Notes: generated from the letters alone by a model not told the origin. Numbered from the stretch's first letter, positions 24,703 through 33,522 are shown. The stretch: 33,863 bases of DNA from an uncultured Rhodospirillales bacterium (GCA_903873995.1 CAIQQQ010000099.1:1-33863); one strand, 5' to 3'. Translations and numbers: made by a program.

Positions 24703-25842
24703 GTGACCTCTTTCTCGGCCTCCAAACTCGGACGACGGGCGGCTCTTGCGGGCCTCCTCGCCGCGGCGGTAGCCGGTCGGGCCGCCGCCGCGGACAATGC
24801 CGCGCAGGCCGTCTGGTCGCTGTACAAGGCGCGGTTCGTGGCCGCCGATGGCCGGGTGATCGACAATGACAATCACGGCGTCTCGCATTCGGAAGGGCAG
24901 GGCTACGGGCTGACGCTTGCGGAACATTTCAACGATCCGGTGACATTTCAGCGGATCCTGGATTGGACCTGCCGCAACATGGGCAGAGCCGGCGACGCGC
25001 TGCACGCATGGCGCTACGTGCCCAATGTGCCTGTGCCCGTGGGCGACAAGAACAATGCGACCGACGGCGATCTGTTCATCGCATATGCCCTGTCCCGTGC
25101 CGGACGGCGCTGGAACCGGCCGGATTTCAAGGCGCTCGCCTCTGATATCGCAACGGACATCCTGCGTCTGCTGGTCCGGCGCGTCGTCGGGCGGACCCTG
25201 TTGATGCCGGGGCTGGACGGCTTTGACACAGGTGAGTCGGTGACCGTCAATCCTTCTTATTATGCCATGTTTGCCTTCGAGGAGCTCAACGGCGTGGCAC
25301 CCTCGACTTGGTGGGCGGAGCTCACGCGCGATGGTCTCGGCCTGCTGCGCGACGCGAGGTTCGGCCGCTGGAAGCTTCCGCCGGACTGGCTCTGCGTTGA
25401 CAAATCCGATGGCGGCATGGCGCCGGCGGCCAACAAGCCGGCGCGGTTCTCCTGGGATGCAGTCCGGGTGCCGCTCTATCTGGCCTGGAGCGGGTATGGC
25501 GGCTGCGAGGCGGCCCGATCGATCGCGGAGTTCTGGGCGGCCTCGGCTTCGGGGAGGATGCCGGCCTGGATCGACCTGGTGACCGGCCAGACTGCGCCCT
25601 ATGCCGCGAGCCCCGGGCTCGTCGCCGTTCGTGACTTCGCGCTGGGCGCGGCTCATAAGGCGGTGCCGGAGACCCAGGGCAGGGCGGCCTTGCCGGTCAA
25701 TTATTACGCGGCGTCACTGATGCTGCTCGCCGATGTCGGCCGTGCCCGTGTGTCCGAACTTCCCAACCGGCCGGTCCTGGGGGAACCACCGGTGCCGATG
25801 CCGATGGCATCCTCGATGCCCGGCGGAAGGGCGAGGACATGA
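24703..25842 (+). CDS. Glycoside hydrolase family 8 endoglucanase (BcsZ/CMCase type)
   Basis: This is a 379-residue secreted GH8 enzyme that cuts beta-1,4-glucan, in the group accompanying bacterial cellulose synthesis. The N-terminus has a signal with twin arginine (LGRRAALAGLLAAAVAG) and cleavage after AAA near residue 30. The general acid is Glu64 in 'HSEGQGYGL'; 'ATDGDLFIAYAL' (Asp121/Asp123) is the second catalytic region, and 'NPSYYAMFAF' and 'SWDAVRVPLYLAW' are family motifs. The start is GTG at 24703 with AAGGA 8 bases upstream. No cellulose synthase genes are in the window, so it may act in polymer trimming or plant/biofilm cellulose use. A GGDEF remnant overlaps its stop codon. Confidence 0.92.
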   Translation: MTSFSASKLGRRAALAGLLAAAVAGRAAAADNAAQAVWSLYKARFVAADGRVIDNDNHGVSHSEGQGYGLTLAEHFNDPVTFQRILDWTCRNMGRAGDALHAWRYVPNVPVPVGDKNNATDGDLFIAYALSRAGRRWNRPDFKALASDIATDILRLLVRRVVGRTLLMPGLDGFDTGESVTVNPSYYAMFAFEELNGVAPSTWWAELTRDGLGLLRDARFGRWKLPPDWLCVDKSDGGMAPAANKPARFSWDAVRVPLYLAWSGYGGCEAARSIAEFWAASASGRMPAWIDLVTGQTAPYAASPGLVAVRDFALGAAHKAVPETQGRAALPVNYYAASLMLLADVGRARVSELPNRPVLGEPPVPMPMASSMPGGRART

Positions 25843-26033
25843 GCGGCCTGCTCGCCCCTGCGCCCGGACCACTTGGTATGGTCCGGTCACCGACCGATCT
25901 GTCGCTCGGCATCGCGATGTATCCGCGGCACGGACGCTCGCTCGACGACCTCATGAACCACGCCGATGCGGTCCAGTTGCACGACCTGCTGGACGGGGGC
26001 AGTCTGATGCCGAAACGCGTCGCACGGTTCTGA
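25839..26033 (+). pseudogene. Remnant of a GGDEF (diguanylate cyclase) domain
   Basis: The 64-residue frame overlaps the GH8 stop as ATGA. Residues 14-44 ('SPTDLSLGIAMYPRHGRSLD' then 'DLMNHADAV') match the end of a GGDEF domain, where 'SIGIALYP..G....LL..ADAA' is conserved. The GGDEF catalytic motif itself and everything before it are missing, so it cannot make cyclic di-GMP. The last 20 residues do not continue the family. An 8-bp inverted repeat (CCGGACCA/TGGTCCGG, 25864-25886) lies just before the match. In many bacteria GGDEF proteins sit beside cellulose genes, so the original neighbour was probably functional. The short frame may or may not still be translated. Confidence 0.65.
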
Positions 26034-26141
26034 CGGGCATCTGCGAACCAAAGGGTTCGAGTACGATCCGCGAAGCTTTAGGCGGGGATTTGGCCCAGCT
26101 CTGATGTCTCTGAGCCGCTATCGATCAGCCCGAGCGCCGGG

Positions 26142-26447
26142 TCAGCGGCCGTGCCATTCATCCGTGGCACTGGACGGATGAAATGCGGCCCTGACGGACA
26201 CGACAAAGGCAGCCACCGGCAATGTGGCAAACAAAGGGGTCAATTCCGGCTTGGTCCAGAGGCTCATCATGACGGCGGCCAATGCCGGCAGGATCAACAA
26301 CCCGGCGCCCAGCGACCGATCCTCCGCCTGTCCGCGTGCGATCCGTTCTGAAATTAGGTCGGCACTGTCGGAGGCGAGGGGCGGTGTTGCACGACTGATG
26401 TGAAGAAGATTGGCGTCCGGCACAGCAGAAGCATCAATCTTGCTCAT
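26142..26447 (-). CDS. Small two-helix membrane protein, unknown function
   Basis: The 101-residue frame has two likely membrane segments, at about 47-65 (LGAGLLILPALAAVMMSLW) and 71-89 (PLFATLPVAAFVVSVRAAF), after a hydrophilic N-terminus. AGGAA lies 8 bases before the ATG at 26447, which supports expression. I do not recognise the family. It lies alone between the GGDEF remnant and parE, on the parE strand but about 200 bases downstream of it. Confidence 0.5.
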   Translation of the reverse strand: MSKIDASAVPDANLLHISRATPPLASDSADLISERIARGQAEDRSLGAGLLILPALAAVMMSLWTKPELTPLFATLPVAAFVVSVRAAFHPSSATDEWHGR

Positions 26448-26651
26448 CGGCCCGGTTCCTGATGTCCGACCAGGGCGGCAGATCGCCCTCCCCTTCCGAC
26501 CAAAACCTATCCTCTACGGCACCGAATGACCCGCCACGTTATGTCTATTTTTGCCGTCCTGTGTCTGAGTATTGTGCAGTACAAAGATGTTGGATCGCGC
26601 TGGGCCGGCGAGCGCCAGACCATCGCCACTCGTTGCGAAAGCCAGACGAGC

Positions 26652-28625
26652 TCAGATATCGAGCTCTTCGACCTGCTGGGCATGTTCCTGGATGAACTGA
26701 AAGCGCAGCTCCGGCTTGCGGCCCATGAGGCTTTCGACAAGGCTGGCGGTTTCCTGCCGGTCCGCATCGGCACTCACCACTTTCAGCAGCGTGCGCTTCT
26801 TGGCGTCCATGGTGGTGTCCTTCAGGGCCGCCGGCGGCATCTCGCCCAGGCCCTTGAAGCGGCTGACCTCGACCTTCTGGCTGCTGCGGAACTGCTTCAT
26901 GCGGATCTCGCGGTCTTCGTCGTTCATTGCGTAGACCGATTTGGCGCCCTGGGTGAGGCGGTAGAGCGGCGGCTGGGCGAGGTAGATATGGCCGTGCTGA
27001 ATGAGATCCGGCAGCTCGCGGTAGAAGAACGTCATCAGCAGCGAGGCGATATGGGCGCCGTCCACGTCGGCGTCGGTCATGATGATAACGCGGCCGTAGC
27101 GGAGGCGGGCGCGGTCGAACCGGTCGCCGACGCCGCAGCCCAGCGCCTCGATCAGGTCCTTGAGCTCCTGATTCTGCCGCAGTTTCTCGGTGCTGGCGCT
27201 GGCGACGTTGAGGATCTTGCCGCGCAGAGGCAGCACCGCCTGGGTGGCGCGATCGCGCGCCTGCTTGGCCGAGCCGCCGGCGCTGTCGCCCTCCACCAGG
27301 AAGATCTCGGTGCGCGAAGCGTCCTCGAGCGTGCAATCGGCGAGCTTGCCCGGCAGTCGCAGGCGGCGCGTGGCGGATTTGCTCGGCGTGTCCTTCAGTT
27401 CGCGGCGCCGCAGCCGCTCCTCCGCGCGATCGATGACAAAGCCGAGCAGCGCGTCGGCCTGCGGCGGGCTGGAGCCGAGGAAATGATCGAACCGGTCGCG
27501 CAGCGCGCCCTCCACCAGGCGCGTGGCCTCTGCGGAGGTCAGCTTTTCCTTGGTCTGCCCTTGGAACTGCGGCTCGCGGATGAATACCGAGAGCTTGGCG
27601 GCGAGCGGTCCCATGACGTCTTCGGCCGTGACTGTCGCGGCCCGCTTGTTGCCGCGCTGCTCACCCCAGGCGCGCAGACCCTTCAGCAGTGCTGCGCGAA
27701 ACCCAGCCTCATGCGTGCCGCCCTGCGGCGTCGGCACTGTGTTGCAATAGCTCGACAATGCTGTCTCGCCATCATCGAGCCAGGCCAGTGCCCATTCGAC
27801 GCGCCCTGTGCGGCTGCCATCTGTGGCGGACGGCAGATCGGCCTCGCCTGCCCACAGCGGCACGATCGGCGTGCGCGCGCCGAGCTCGGCCTCCAGGCTG
27901 TCCCGCAGCCCGCCGGGGAAATGCAGATCCGCCTCCGCCGGCGTCTCGGTGCCCTCAACCAAAGACGGATCGCAGCTCCAGCGAATGCGCACGCCGCGGA
28001 ACAGATAGGCCTTGGAGCGGCACATCCGGTGAATGCGAGATGCGCTGAACATCAGCGCCCCGAAAATCTGGTCGTCCGGCTTGAACCGGATCTGCGTGCC
28101 CCGCCGGTTCTGCACCGCGCCGACTTGTTCCAGCTTCGTCTGCGGCGCACCGCGCGAATAGCTCTGCCGCCACAGCACCCGATCCCGCGCGACCTCTACC
28201 TCCAGCGTCTCGGACAGCGCGTTCACCACCGAACTGCCGACGCCGTGCAGGCCGCCGGACGTCTCATAGGCCTTGCCGCCGAACTTGCCGCCGGAATGCA
28301 GCGTGGTGAAGATCACCTCCAGCGCCGACAGATGCTTGAACTTCGGATGCGCATCCACCGGAATGCCGCGGCCGTTGTCTCGCACCGTCAAGACATTGCC
28401 CAGGCCTAGCGTCACCTCGATCAACGTGGCATGGCCCGCCACCGCTTCGTCCATCGCGTTATCGATGATCTCGGCCGCCAGATGGTGCAAAGCCCCCTCA
28501 TCCGTGCCGCCGATATACATGCCGGGACGCCGGCGGACCGGTTCCAGCCCCTCCAGGACCTCAATATCCTTCGCCGAATACTGAGACCCGGTAGCGTCAG
28601 CGCCCGCCTTGAACAAATCGTTCAT
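26652..28625 (-). CDS. parE: DNA topoisomerase IV subunit B
   Basis: This is a 657-residue ATPase subunit of topoisomerase IV, which unlinks daughter chromosomes together with ParC. The GHKL ATPase domain is complete: 'EIIDNAMDEAVAG' (53-64), 'VRDNGRGIP' (81-89), 'YETSGGLHGVGSSVVNALS' (120-138). The TOPRIM domain carries 'EIFLVEGDSAGGSAKQARDR' and 'IIMTDADVDGAHIASLLMTFFYR', with the metal-binding acids. The length fits ParE (about 630-690), not GyrB (about 800), and the C-terminal GyrB-type extension is missing. parC is not in the window. The ATG at 28625 begins directly with the usual N-terminal sequence. It is a housekeeping gene. Confidence 0.96.
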   Translation of the reverse strand: MNDLFKAGADATGSQYSAKDIEVLEGLEPVRRRPGMYIGGTDEGALHHLAAEIIDNAMDEAVAGHATLIEVTLGLGNVLTVRDNGRGIPVDAHPKFKHLSALEVIFTTLHSGGKFGGKAYETSGGLHGVGSSVVNALSETLEVEVARDRVLWRQSYSRGAPQTKLEQVGAVQNRRGTQIRFKPDDQIFGALMFSASRIHRMCRSKAYLFRGVRIRWSCDPSLVEGTETPAEADLHFPGGLRDSLEAELGARTPIVPLWAGEADLPSATDGSRTGRVEWALAWLDDGETALSSYCNTVPTPQGGTHEAGFRAALLKGLRAWGEQRGNKRAATVTAEDVMGPLAAKLSVFIREPQFQGQTKEKLTSAEATRLVEGALRDRFDHFLGSSPPQADALLGFVIDRAEERLRRRELKDTPSKSATRRLRLPGKLADCTLEDASRTEIFLVEGDSAGGSAKQARDRATQAVLPLRGKILNVASASTEKLRQNQELKDLIEALGCGVGDRFDRARLRYGRVIIMTDADVDGAHIASLLMTFFYRELPDLIQHGHIYLAQPPLYRLTQGAKSVYAMNDEDREIRMKQFRSSQKVEVSRFKGLGEMPPAALKDTTMDAKKRTLLKVVSADADRQETASLVESLMGRKPELRFQFIQEHAQQVEELDI

Positions 28626-28650
28626 GCTGTGTTCCCGTGTGAGCGCCGCA

Positions 28651-28679
28651 CCTTAGCGACCCGGTCTGTGGTGAGGCAA
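28651..28679 (-). promoter_or_regulatory. Possible sigma-70 promoter for parE
   Basis: On the minus strand TTGCCT (28674-28679) and CTAAGG (28651-28656) are separated by 17 bases and lie 26 bases before the parE start. The -10 element is a poor match, so this is only a candidate. Confidence 0.25.
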
Positions 28680-28689
28680 GCGAAGGGAC

Positions 28690-28718
28690 GGAAGGCCAGG
28701 GCAAAGCACTGGCCTTCC
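28690..28718 (-). terminator. Terminator-like hairpin after the MFS gene
   Basis: GGAAGGCCAG (28690-28699) and CTGGCCTTCC (28709-28718) form a perfect 10-bp stem with a 9-base loop, 16 bases after the MFS stop. The following bases on the minus strand are only mildly T-rich (GTCCCTTCGCTT), so it may depend on other factors or act as an mRNA-stabilising hairpin. Confidence 0.6.
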
Positions 28719-28733
28719 TATTCTCCGCCCGCG

Positions 28734-30347
28734 TCACCTCAAATCAGGACGGCTGGGGTTCACCATGAGGTAGCGGCGTTGTTTGAGGGGTTCGAGGCCC
28801 GTGTCGAAGTCCATCGCGCGGGCGAGGGCGGCGCGGTCGTCGTCGGACAGCCGGCCGGCTTCGCGGAGGTGGTCGGTCCAGCTTTCCATCCACCAGAGCT
28901 CGACCCAGTGACTGGGGTTGGAGACATCTTCGCCGAGGTTCCACAGGATGGCGCCGGCGCGGCCGCGGACGTCTCGCAGCTCGATCATGGCGGCGAGGAA
29001 CGCGTCCTTGCGGGCGGGATCGACGTGGTAGTGCTGGGTTTCCATGACACGGTCGCGGGTGATGCCGAGGACGGGCACGAGCTCGGGCGCGATGCTTTCG
29101 GTTTCTGTGAGGGGGCGCAGCGGCGCGAGGGCGGATTTCGGCTCGGTGCCGTCAAGCCGGAAGCTGCGTGCGGCGATGGCTGCGAGTGCTCCGAGTGCGG
29201 CGGCTATCATCAGGGCGGTCGAGAGGCCGAGCTTCGTTCCGACCCATCCCCAGAAGAAGGTTCCGCCGGCGAGCGCGAAGTTGGAGGCGAGCTGGTAGAT
29301 CGCAAGGGCCCTGGAACGCACCCAGCCGGGCGCGGCAAGCTGGGCGGCGCCTTGCGTGATGGAGGCGGCCGCGACCCAGCCGAGCCCAAAGAGATACATG
29401 GCAATGGAGGCTGCGACCCAATGCGTGGCCAGCGCCAGCATCGCCATGCCGGTGCAGGACATCAGCGTGGCGCCGAACACGATGGCCGAGCGGGAGGCGC
29501 GGCTGCGCAGCTGCGGTAAGAGGAGACCTGCTGTGACGCCGCCGATGCCCATCAGCCCCAGCAGTGTTCCGTAGAATGCGGCGCCCATGTGAAGCTGTTC
29601 GCGCACCACCAGCGGCAGCACGCCCCATGGGCCCGCACAGAATGCAAAGAACGCTGCGGCGCGGATCATCGCGGCGCGCATGGAGGGGGTGCGGCGCACG
29701 AAGCGCACGCCGGCGCGCATGGCGCCGGAGAGTTTTTCGGGCGGCAGCGCGGCGGTCCGGCGTTGGCGGTGCAGGGTGAACAACACCCCGATCACCGCGA
29801 GATAGGTGATCGCGTTCAACCCGAAGGTCAGCCCTGGCCCGCCGGCCAGCAGCAGGAAGCCTGCGATGGCGGGGCCGACAGCGCGCGCGAGATTGAAGCC
29901 GACGCCGTTCAGCGCGATCGCCTGCGCAAGATCGGCGCGGGGCACAGCCTCGGCCATCACCGATCCCCAGGAGGGGTTGTTGATGGCGGCGCCGAGCCCG
30001 ATGGCGAAGGTGAGTCCCAGAAGGCCCCATGGTCCAGTCACGCCGCCCAAGGTGAGACCGGTGAGCAGTACCGCCGATCCGAGCATCCAGGTCTGCGTCA
30101 GGATGATGAGGAGCCGCCTGTCCACGATGTCGCCAATGGCGCCGGCCGGCAGTGCCAGGAGGAAGATTGGCGTGATCGTCGCGGCCTGCACCATGCTGAC
30201 CATCAGCGCATCTGGCGTAAGGGTGGCCATAAGCCAGCCCGCGCCGGTGTTCTGCATCCAGACACCGAGCGAGACCACGACGTTGGCGAGCCACAGCACG
30301 CGAAACAGTTTGTGGCGCAGAGGGGCGAGGGCAGCGGGAAGGGCCAT
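28734..30347 (-). CDS. MFS transporter (MFS_3/EntS-like) with C-terminal soluble domain
   Basis: The 537-residue protein has about 12 membrane helices in the first 400 residues, with 'GDIVDRRLLIILTQ' as the loop 2-3 MFS motif and 'LARAVGPAIAGFLLL' as a helix-5 motif typical of the EntS/MFS_3 group, which exports siderophores and other small molecules. The last about 120 residues ('RVMETQHYHVDPARKDAFLAAM' to 'HWVELWWMESWTDHLREA') are soluble and resemble an antibiotic-biosynthesis-monooxygenase-like ferredoxin fold; this addition is known in some MFS_3 members. The substrate is unknown. The ATG at 30347 is chosen; a TTG two codons earlier is open. The gap to cysG is 41 bases, so they may share a transcript. 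Confidence 0.87.
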   Translation of the reverse strand: MALPAALAPLRHKLFRVLWLANVVVSLGVWMQNTGAGWLMATLTPDALMVSMVQAATITPIFLLALPAGAIGDIVDRRLLIILTQTWMLGSAVLLTGLTLGGVTGPWGLLGLTFAIGLGAAINNPSWGSVMAEAVPRADLAQAIALNGVGFNLARAVGPAIAGFLLLAGGPGLTFGLNAITYLAVIGVLFTLHRQRRTAALPPEKLSGAMRAGVRFVRRTPSMRAAMIRAAAFFAFCAGPWGVLPLVVREQLHMGAAFYGTLLGLMGIGGVTAGLLLPQLRSRASRSAIVFGATLMSCTGMAMLALATHWVAASIAMYLFGLGWVAAASITQGAAQLAAPGWVRSRALAIYQLASNFALAGGTFFWGWVGTKLGLSTALMIAAALGALAAIAARSFRLDGTEPKSALAPLRPLTETESIAPELVPVLGITRDRVMETQHYHVDPARKDAFLAAMIELRDVRGRAGAILWNLGEDVSNPSHWVELWWMESWTDHLREAGRLSDDDRAALARAMDFDTGLEPLKQRRYLMVNPSRPDLR

Positions 30348-30388
30348 GGACAAGTCTCGCCCGATCCAGCCCTATCTGGAAAGCGACG

Positions 30389-31699
30389 TTACGGCGATGC
30401 GTTGAAATGCACGCCGCGGCCGACCGCGGCACCGATGAGCACGAGGGCAGGGCCCTTCGTGGACCAGGCCGGACCTTCATCCACCAGGCGATCGAGGCTG
30501 CCACGCAGCTCGCGCTGTCGGCTCGTGCCGCCTCGTTCGATCAGCATCGCCGGCGTGGCGGGATCGAGCCCGTGCGCGAGGAGCCCGTGGCGCAGCTGCG
30601 GCAGGGAGACGACGCCCATATAGACCGCGAGCGTGCCGCCTAAAGCCACCAGCGGCGCGAAGTCCATATCGAGCCGGCCTTCCTTCGTGTGGCCCGTCAG
30701 GAACGTGACGCTGCGGGCCGCGTGACGATGGGTGAGGGGAATGCCGGCCTGCGCGGCGCAGGCCAGCGCTGCGGTCACACCCGGCACGACCTCGAACCGC
30801 ACGCCGGCTTCGGCCAGCGCCTCGGCCTCCTCGCCGCCGCGGCCGAACACGAACGGATCGCCGCCCTTCAGCCGGACCACCTTGCGGCCTTCGCGGGCGA
30901 GACGGACCAGGAGGGCGTTGATCTCCTCCTGGACGAGGCAGTGGTTGGCGCGCTGCTTGCCGACATAGATCCGCTCGGCATCCCGCCGCGCCATGTCCAG
31001 AACGTCATCGCCCACAAGCCGGTCATGCACGATCACATCGGCCTCGCCGAGCAGCCTTAGCGCCCGCAACGTCACGAGATCCGCAGCACCCGGGCCGCCG
31101 CCGACGAGGAAGACCATGCCGCCGGATGGTTCGGCGCTCTCGAGCGTCGCCTCCACGACGCGCGCCGCCTCGTCCTCGCGCCCGGCGAACACGAGATCGG
31201 CGGCCTCGCCGGTCAGTAGCGTCTCCAGCACCCGCCGGCGCTGAGCAAGATCGGGCAGCCGGGTGCGGATCGCGTCCTTGAAGCGCTCTGCCAGCGCTGC
31301 GAGCCGGCCATAGGCAGGCGGGATCAGCGCCTCGATCCGCGCCCGGATGAGCCGGGCGAGAACCGGTGCGGCGCCCGCGGATGACACGGCGATCGTGATC
31401 GGATCGCGATCGATGGTGGCCGGGGTGATGTAGCTGCACAGCTCTGGCCGATCGACAACATTGACCGGGATGCCACGTGCAAGCGCGGCCGCACTGAGTG
31501 CGTGCAGGTCTGCCTCGGGTGCGTCCGCCCCGATGGCGATGGCGCATCCGTCGAGATCTTTGGGATCGAAGGTGGATTTGCGGATGACAGTGGCACCTGC
31601 GGCTGCGAGCGGTTCGGCCTTGCGCGCGGCGATGGGGCCGTCTCCCAGAACCAGCGCCAGGCGGCCGTGCAGCTCCAGGAAGATGGGGTAGTGACGCAT
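30389..31699 (-). CDS. cysG: Siroheme synthase CysG (dehydrogenase/ferrochelatase plus methyltransferase)
   Basis: This 436-residue fusion makes siroheme from uroporphyrinogen III. The N-terminal part (1-about 200) has the NAD-binding 'LVLGDGPIAARKAEPL', 'VNVVDRPELCSY' with the catalytic aspartate, and 'SSAGAAPVLARLIRARIE'; this is precorrin-2 dehydrogenase and sirohydrochlorin ferrochelatase. The C-terminal part is the SAM-dependent uroporphyrinogen-III C-methyltransferase: 'VFLVGGGPGAADLVTLRAL', 'VRLKGGDPFVFGRGGEE', 'VVPGVTAALACAAQAGIPLTHR'. Siroheme serves assimilatory nitrite and sulfite reductases. GAGG lies 5 bases before the ATG at 31699; the open frame beyond (to 31810) covers the promoter region. 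Confidence 0.95.
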   Translation of the reverse strand: MRHYPIFLELHGRLALVLGDGPIAARKAEPLAAAGATVIRKSTFDPKDLDGCAIAIGADAPEADLHALSAAALARGIPVNVVDRPELCSYITPATIDRDPITIAVSSAGAAPVLARLIRARIEALIPPAYGRLAALAERFKDAIRTRLPDLAQRRRVLETLLTGEAADLVFAGREDEAARVVEATLESAEPSGGMVFLVGGGPGAADLVTLRALRLLGEADVIVHDRLVGDDVLDMARRDAERIYVGKQRANHCLVQEEINALLVRLAREGRKVVRLKGGDPFVFGRGGEEAEALAEAGVRFEVVPGVTAALACAAQAGIPLTHRHAARSVTFLTGHTKEGRLDMDFAPLVALGGTLAVYMGVVSLPQLRHGLLAHGLDPATPAMLIERGGTSRQRELRGSLDRLVDEGPAWSTKGPALVLIGAAVGRGVHFNASP

Positions 31700-31712
31700 G
31701 AGGGCCTCGCCA

Positions 31713-31733
31713 GTTGTCCAGTCGGTTGTCCAG
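31713..31733. repeat. Pair of 9-bp direct repeats before cysG
   Basis: GTTGTCCAG occurs at 31713-31721 and 31725-31733, 12 bases apart, upstream of cysG. Two closely spaced direct copies suggest a regulator site in the divergent promoter region, but no regulator can be named. Confidence 0.35.
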
Positions 31734-31792
31734 AATGTCGCATTAAGTGGGCGGTGTGCTAAATTACATCTTTTTTGGGACTTTAATGCTTT

Positions 31793-31822
31793 CTTGACCC
31801 ATTTCCTCATAAATCCCTACAG
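31793..31822 (+). promoter_or_regulatory. Possible sigma-70 promoter for the glycosyltransferase-like gene
   Basis: CTTGAC (31793-31798) is a perfect alphaproteobacterial -35; CTACAG (31817-31822), 18 bases further, is a moderate -10. Transcription would begin about 20 bases before the start codon at 31849. Confidence 0.4.
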
Positions 31823-31848
31823 AACTTTTGCACGCGAAAGAGGGTCCC

Positions 31849-32436
31849 ATGAGAGTCCTGCATCTGATCACGGCGGCCGCGACGGCAGAAGCGTCCTTCG
31901 GCTTGGCCCGGTCCCAGGCCGACGCCGGGGGCGGTGAGACGGAACTTGTTGTGATGGCGCCGGAAGACAGCGCGGTTATCGCGTGGTCGATGGCCTGCGG
32001 GATCGCCGCGTTGCGGCTGCGGCCGGGCCAGACGGCACGCCGACTGCGCGATGCAGTTGTCGCCCTGCAGCCGGACGTTATTCATCTGCATGGCGCGCTT
32101 GCCAGCGATAGAGCCATGCCGCTGTCCGTTTTCGCCCATCTCCCATCTGTGCTGCAGCTAGCCGGCGATGATTTTGATGTGTCCGGCATGCTGCAACACC
32201 AGGTGCGGGGCATTCGCCTTGACCGTGCGCGAGGTGAAGGCGCCTGGGTGGTATGCACCCGTCCGACGCCAAACGGCGCGCCGGTGCTCTCGTCTCAACT
32301 GCCGATCGGCGTTGCGAACGTGGCGATACCGGAGCATTCCCGGGCGACGCCGGATTGGTTCTTGGCGGTTTATCGCCGCCTGCTGGCCGCGTCGCCGGTG
32401 CGCGTTCCCAGCGTTGTTGCCAGCGCCATGGGCTAA
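31849..32436 (+). CDS. Protein resembling the N-terminal half of a GT4 glycosyltransferase
   Basis: The 195-residue protein begins 'MRVLHLITAAATAEASFGLARSQADAGG', the usual start of GT4-family glycosyltransferases (a Rossmann beta strand, then the 'LA..Q...G' acceptor-side helix), and has 'LQPDVIHLHGALAS' at about 76-90, another hallmark. The C-terminal half with the sugar-nucleotide site (E-x7-E) is absent; the frame stops at 32436 after 'VVASAMG' and no continuation was seen before the next gene at 32494. It may be a truncated gene or a one-domain relative. AAAGAGGG lies just upstream of ATG 31849; a TTG at 31828 is also open. Confidence 0.6.
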   Translation: MRVLHLITAAATAEASFGLARSQADAGGGETELVVMAPEDSAVIAWSMACGIAALRLRPGQTARRLRDAVVALQPDVIHLHGALASDRAMPLSVFAHLPSVLQLAGDDFDVSGMLQHQVRGIRLDRARGEGAWVVCTRPTPNGAPVLSSQLPIGVANVAIPEHSRATPDWFLAVYRRLLAASPVRVPSVVASAMG

Positions 32437-32493
32437 CGCGCGGCCTTGCTCGCGTGTGCTAGGGTCGGGAGAGACTGGCGCTTAGGAGTGGGT

Positions 32494-33498
32494 ATGACGA
32501 TCCTGGTCACCGGGGCCGCTGGCTTCATTGGGCACCACGTGTCCATTGCGCTGCGCGGGCGTGGAGAACGAGTGATCGGCGTTGACAGTCTGACAGACTT
32601 CTATGAGGTCCGGCTGAAGCATGACCGGCTGGCGTGCCTTGAGGGGGATGCCCGCTTTGTCTTTCACAAAGGCGATGTGGCGGATGCCGTGTTCACCGCG
32701 CAGGTGGCGGCCGCCTATCCAGAGATAACTGCGGTGATTCACCTTGCAGCCCAGCCTGGCGTACGGCCGGGCAATGTGCCGCCCCAGACCTATGTGCGTA
32801 CCAACCTCCTCGGACATCTCAACATTCTGGAGCTTGTGCGCGCGCTCCGCGGCTGTCGACACCTGGTCTATGCGAGCTCGTCGTCGGTTTATGGGTCGAG
32901 TTCGCGGTTGCCGTATCGCGAGGATGACCGGGCGGATGCGCCGATGTCGCTGTATGCTGCGACCAAACGGAGTGATGAGCTGATCAGCCATGCGTATCGC
33001 GGACAGCTCGATGTGCCGCAGACGGGGCTGCGGTTCTTCACCGTCTATGGTCCATGGGGTCGGCCGGACATGGCCTATTTCAGGTTTGCGCGGAAAATTC
33101 TGAAAAAACAACCTATTACGCTGTTTGATGGTGGGCGCCTGAAGCGGGATTTCACGTATATCGACGATATCGTGGCAGGGATTTTGGGCTGCCTCGATCA
33201 CCCACCGACAGAGTCTCCGGACGGACGGACCCCCTCCCACGTGCTGAATATCGGCAACCATGACACCCAGCCGGTGATCGCGCTGGTGGCTTCATTGGAG
33301 AATGCGTTGGGGCAGCGCGCGGTGATCGTCGATGTGCCGGCACCTGTCACAGAAGTGTCTGAAACCTTTGCGGATATTTCTGCGTTGATGGCGCTAACAG
33401 GGTTCGCTCCACGCACAAAACTGGTGGACGGAATCGAACGTTTTGTGGCCTGGTTTGAACGATGGGAGGGTGTGGAGCGGACCGCTCTCCGCCGGTAG
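32494..33498 (+). CDS. NAD-dependent epimerase, UDP-glucuronate 4-epimerase-like
   Basis: This is a 334-residue extended SDR enzyme. The NAD-binding GAAGFIG is at 7-13; 'VIHLAAQPGVR' at 81-91 is a strong epimerase signature; the catalytic triad has Ser128-130 in 'VYASSSSVYG', Tyr154 and Lys158 in 'LYAATK'. The N-terminal 'VIGVDSLTDFYEVRLKHDRL' fits UDP-glucuronate 4-epimerases and related sugar-nucleotide epimerases (CapI/LspL group), but dehydratases cannot be fully excluded. AGGAG lies 5 bases before the ATG. It follows the glycosyltransferase-like gene by 57 bases, probably in one unit for cell-surface polysaccharide. Confidence 0.9.
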   Translation: MTILVTGAAGFIGHHVSIALRGRGERVIGVDSLTDFYEVRLKHDRLACLEGDARFVFHKGDVADAVFTAQVAAAYPEITAVIHLAAQPGVRPGNVPPQTYVRTNLLGHLNILELVRALRGCRHLVYASSSSVYGSSSRLPYREDDRADAPMSLYAATKRSDELISHAYRGQLDVPQTGLRFFTVYGPWGRPDMAYFRFARKILKKQPITLFDGGRLKRDFTYIDDIVAGILGCLDHPPTESPDGRTPSHVLNIGNHDTQPVIALVASLENALGQRAVIVDVPAPVTEVSETFADISALMALTGFAPRTKLVDGIERFVAWFERWEGVERTALRR

Positions 33499-33522
33499 TG
33501 ACACATCACTGCAAAAAACCGT

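Noticed and set aside
26526-28409. 627-codon open frame on the plus strand
   Set aside because: It is antisense to parE, whose ATPase and TOPRIM motifs are unmistakable.
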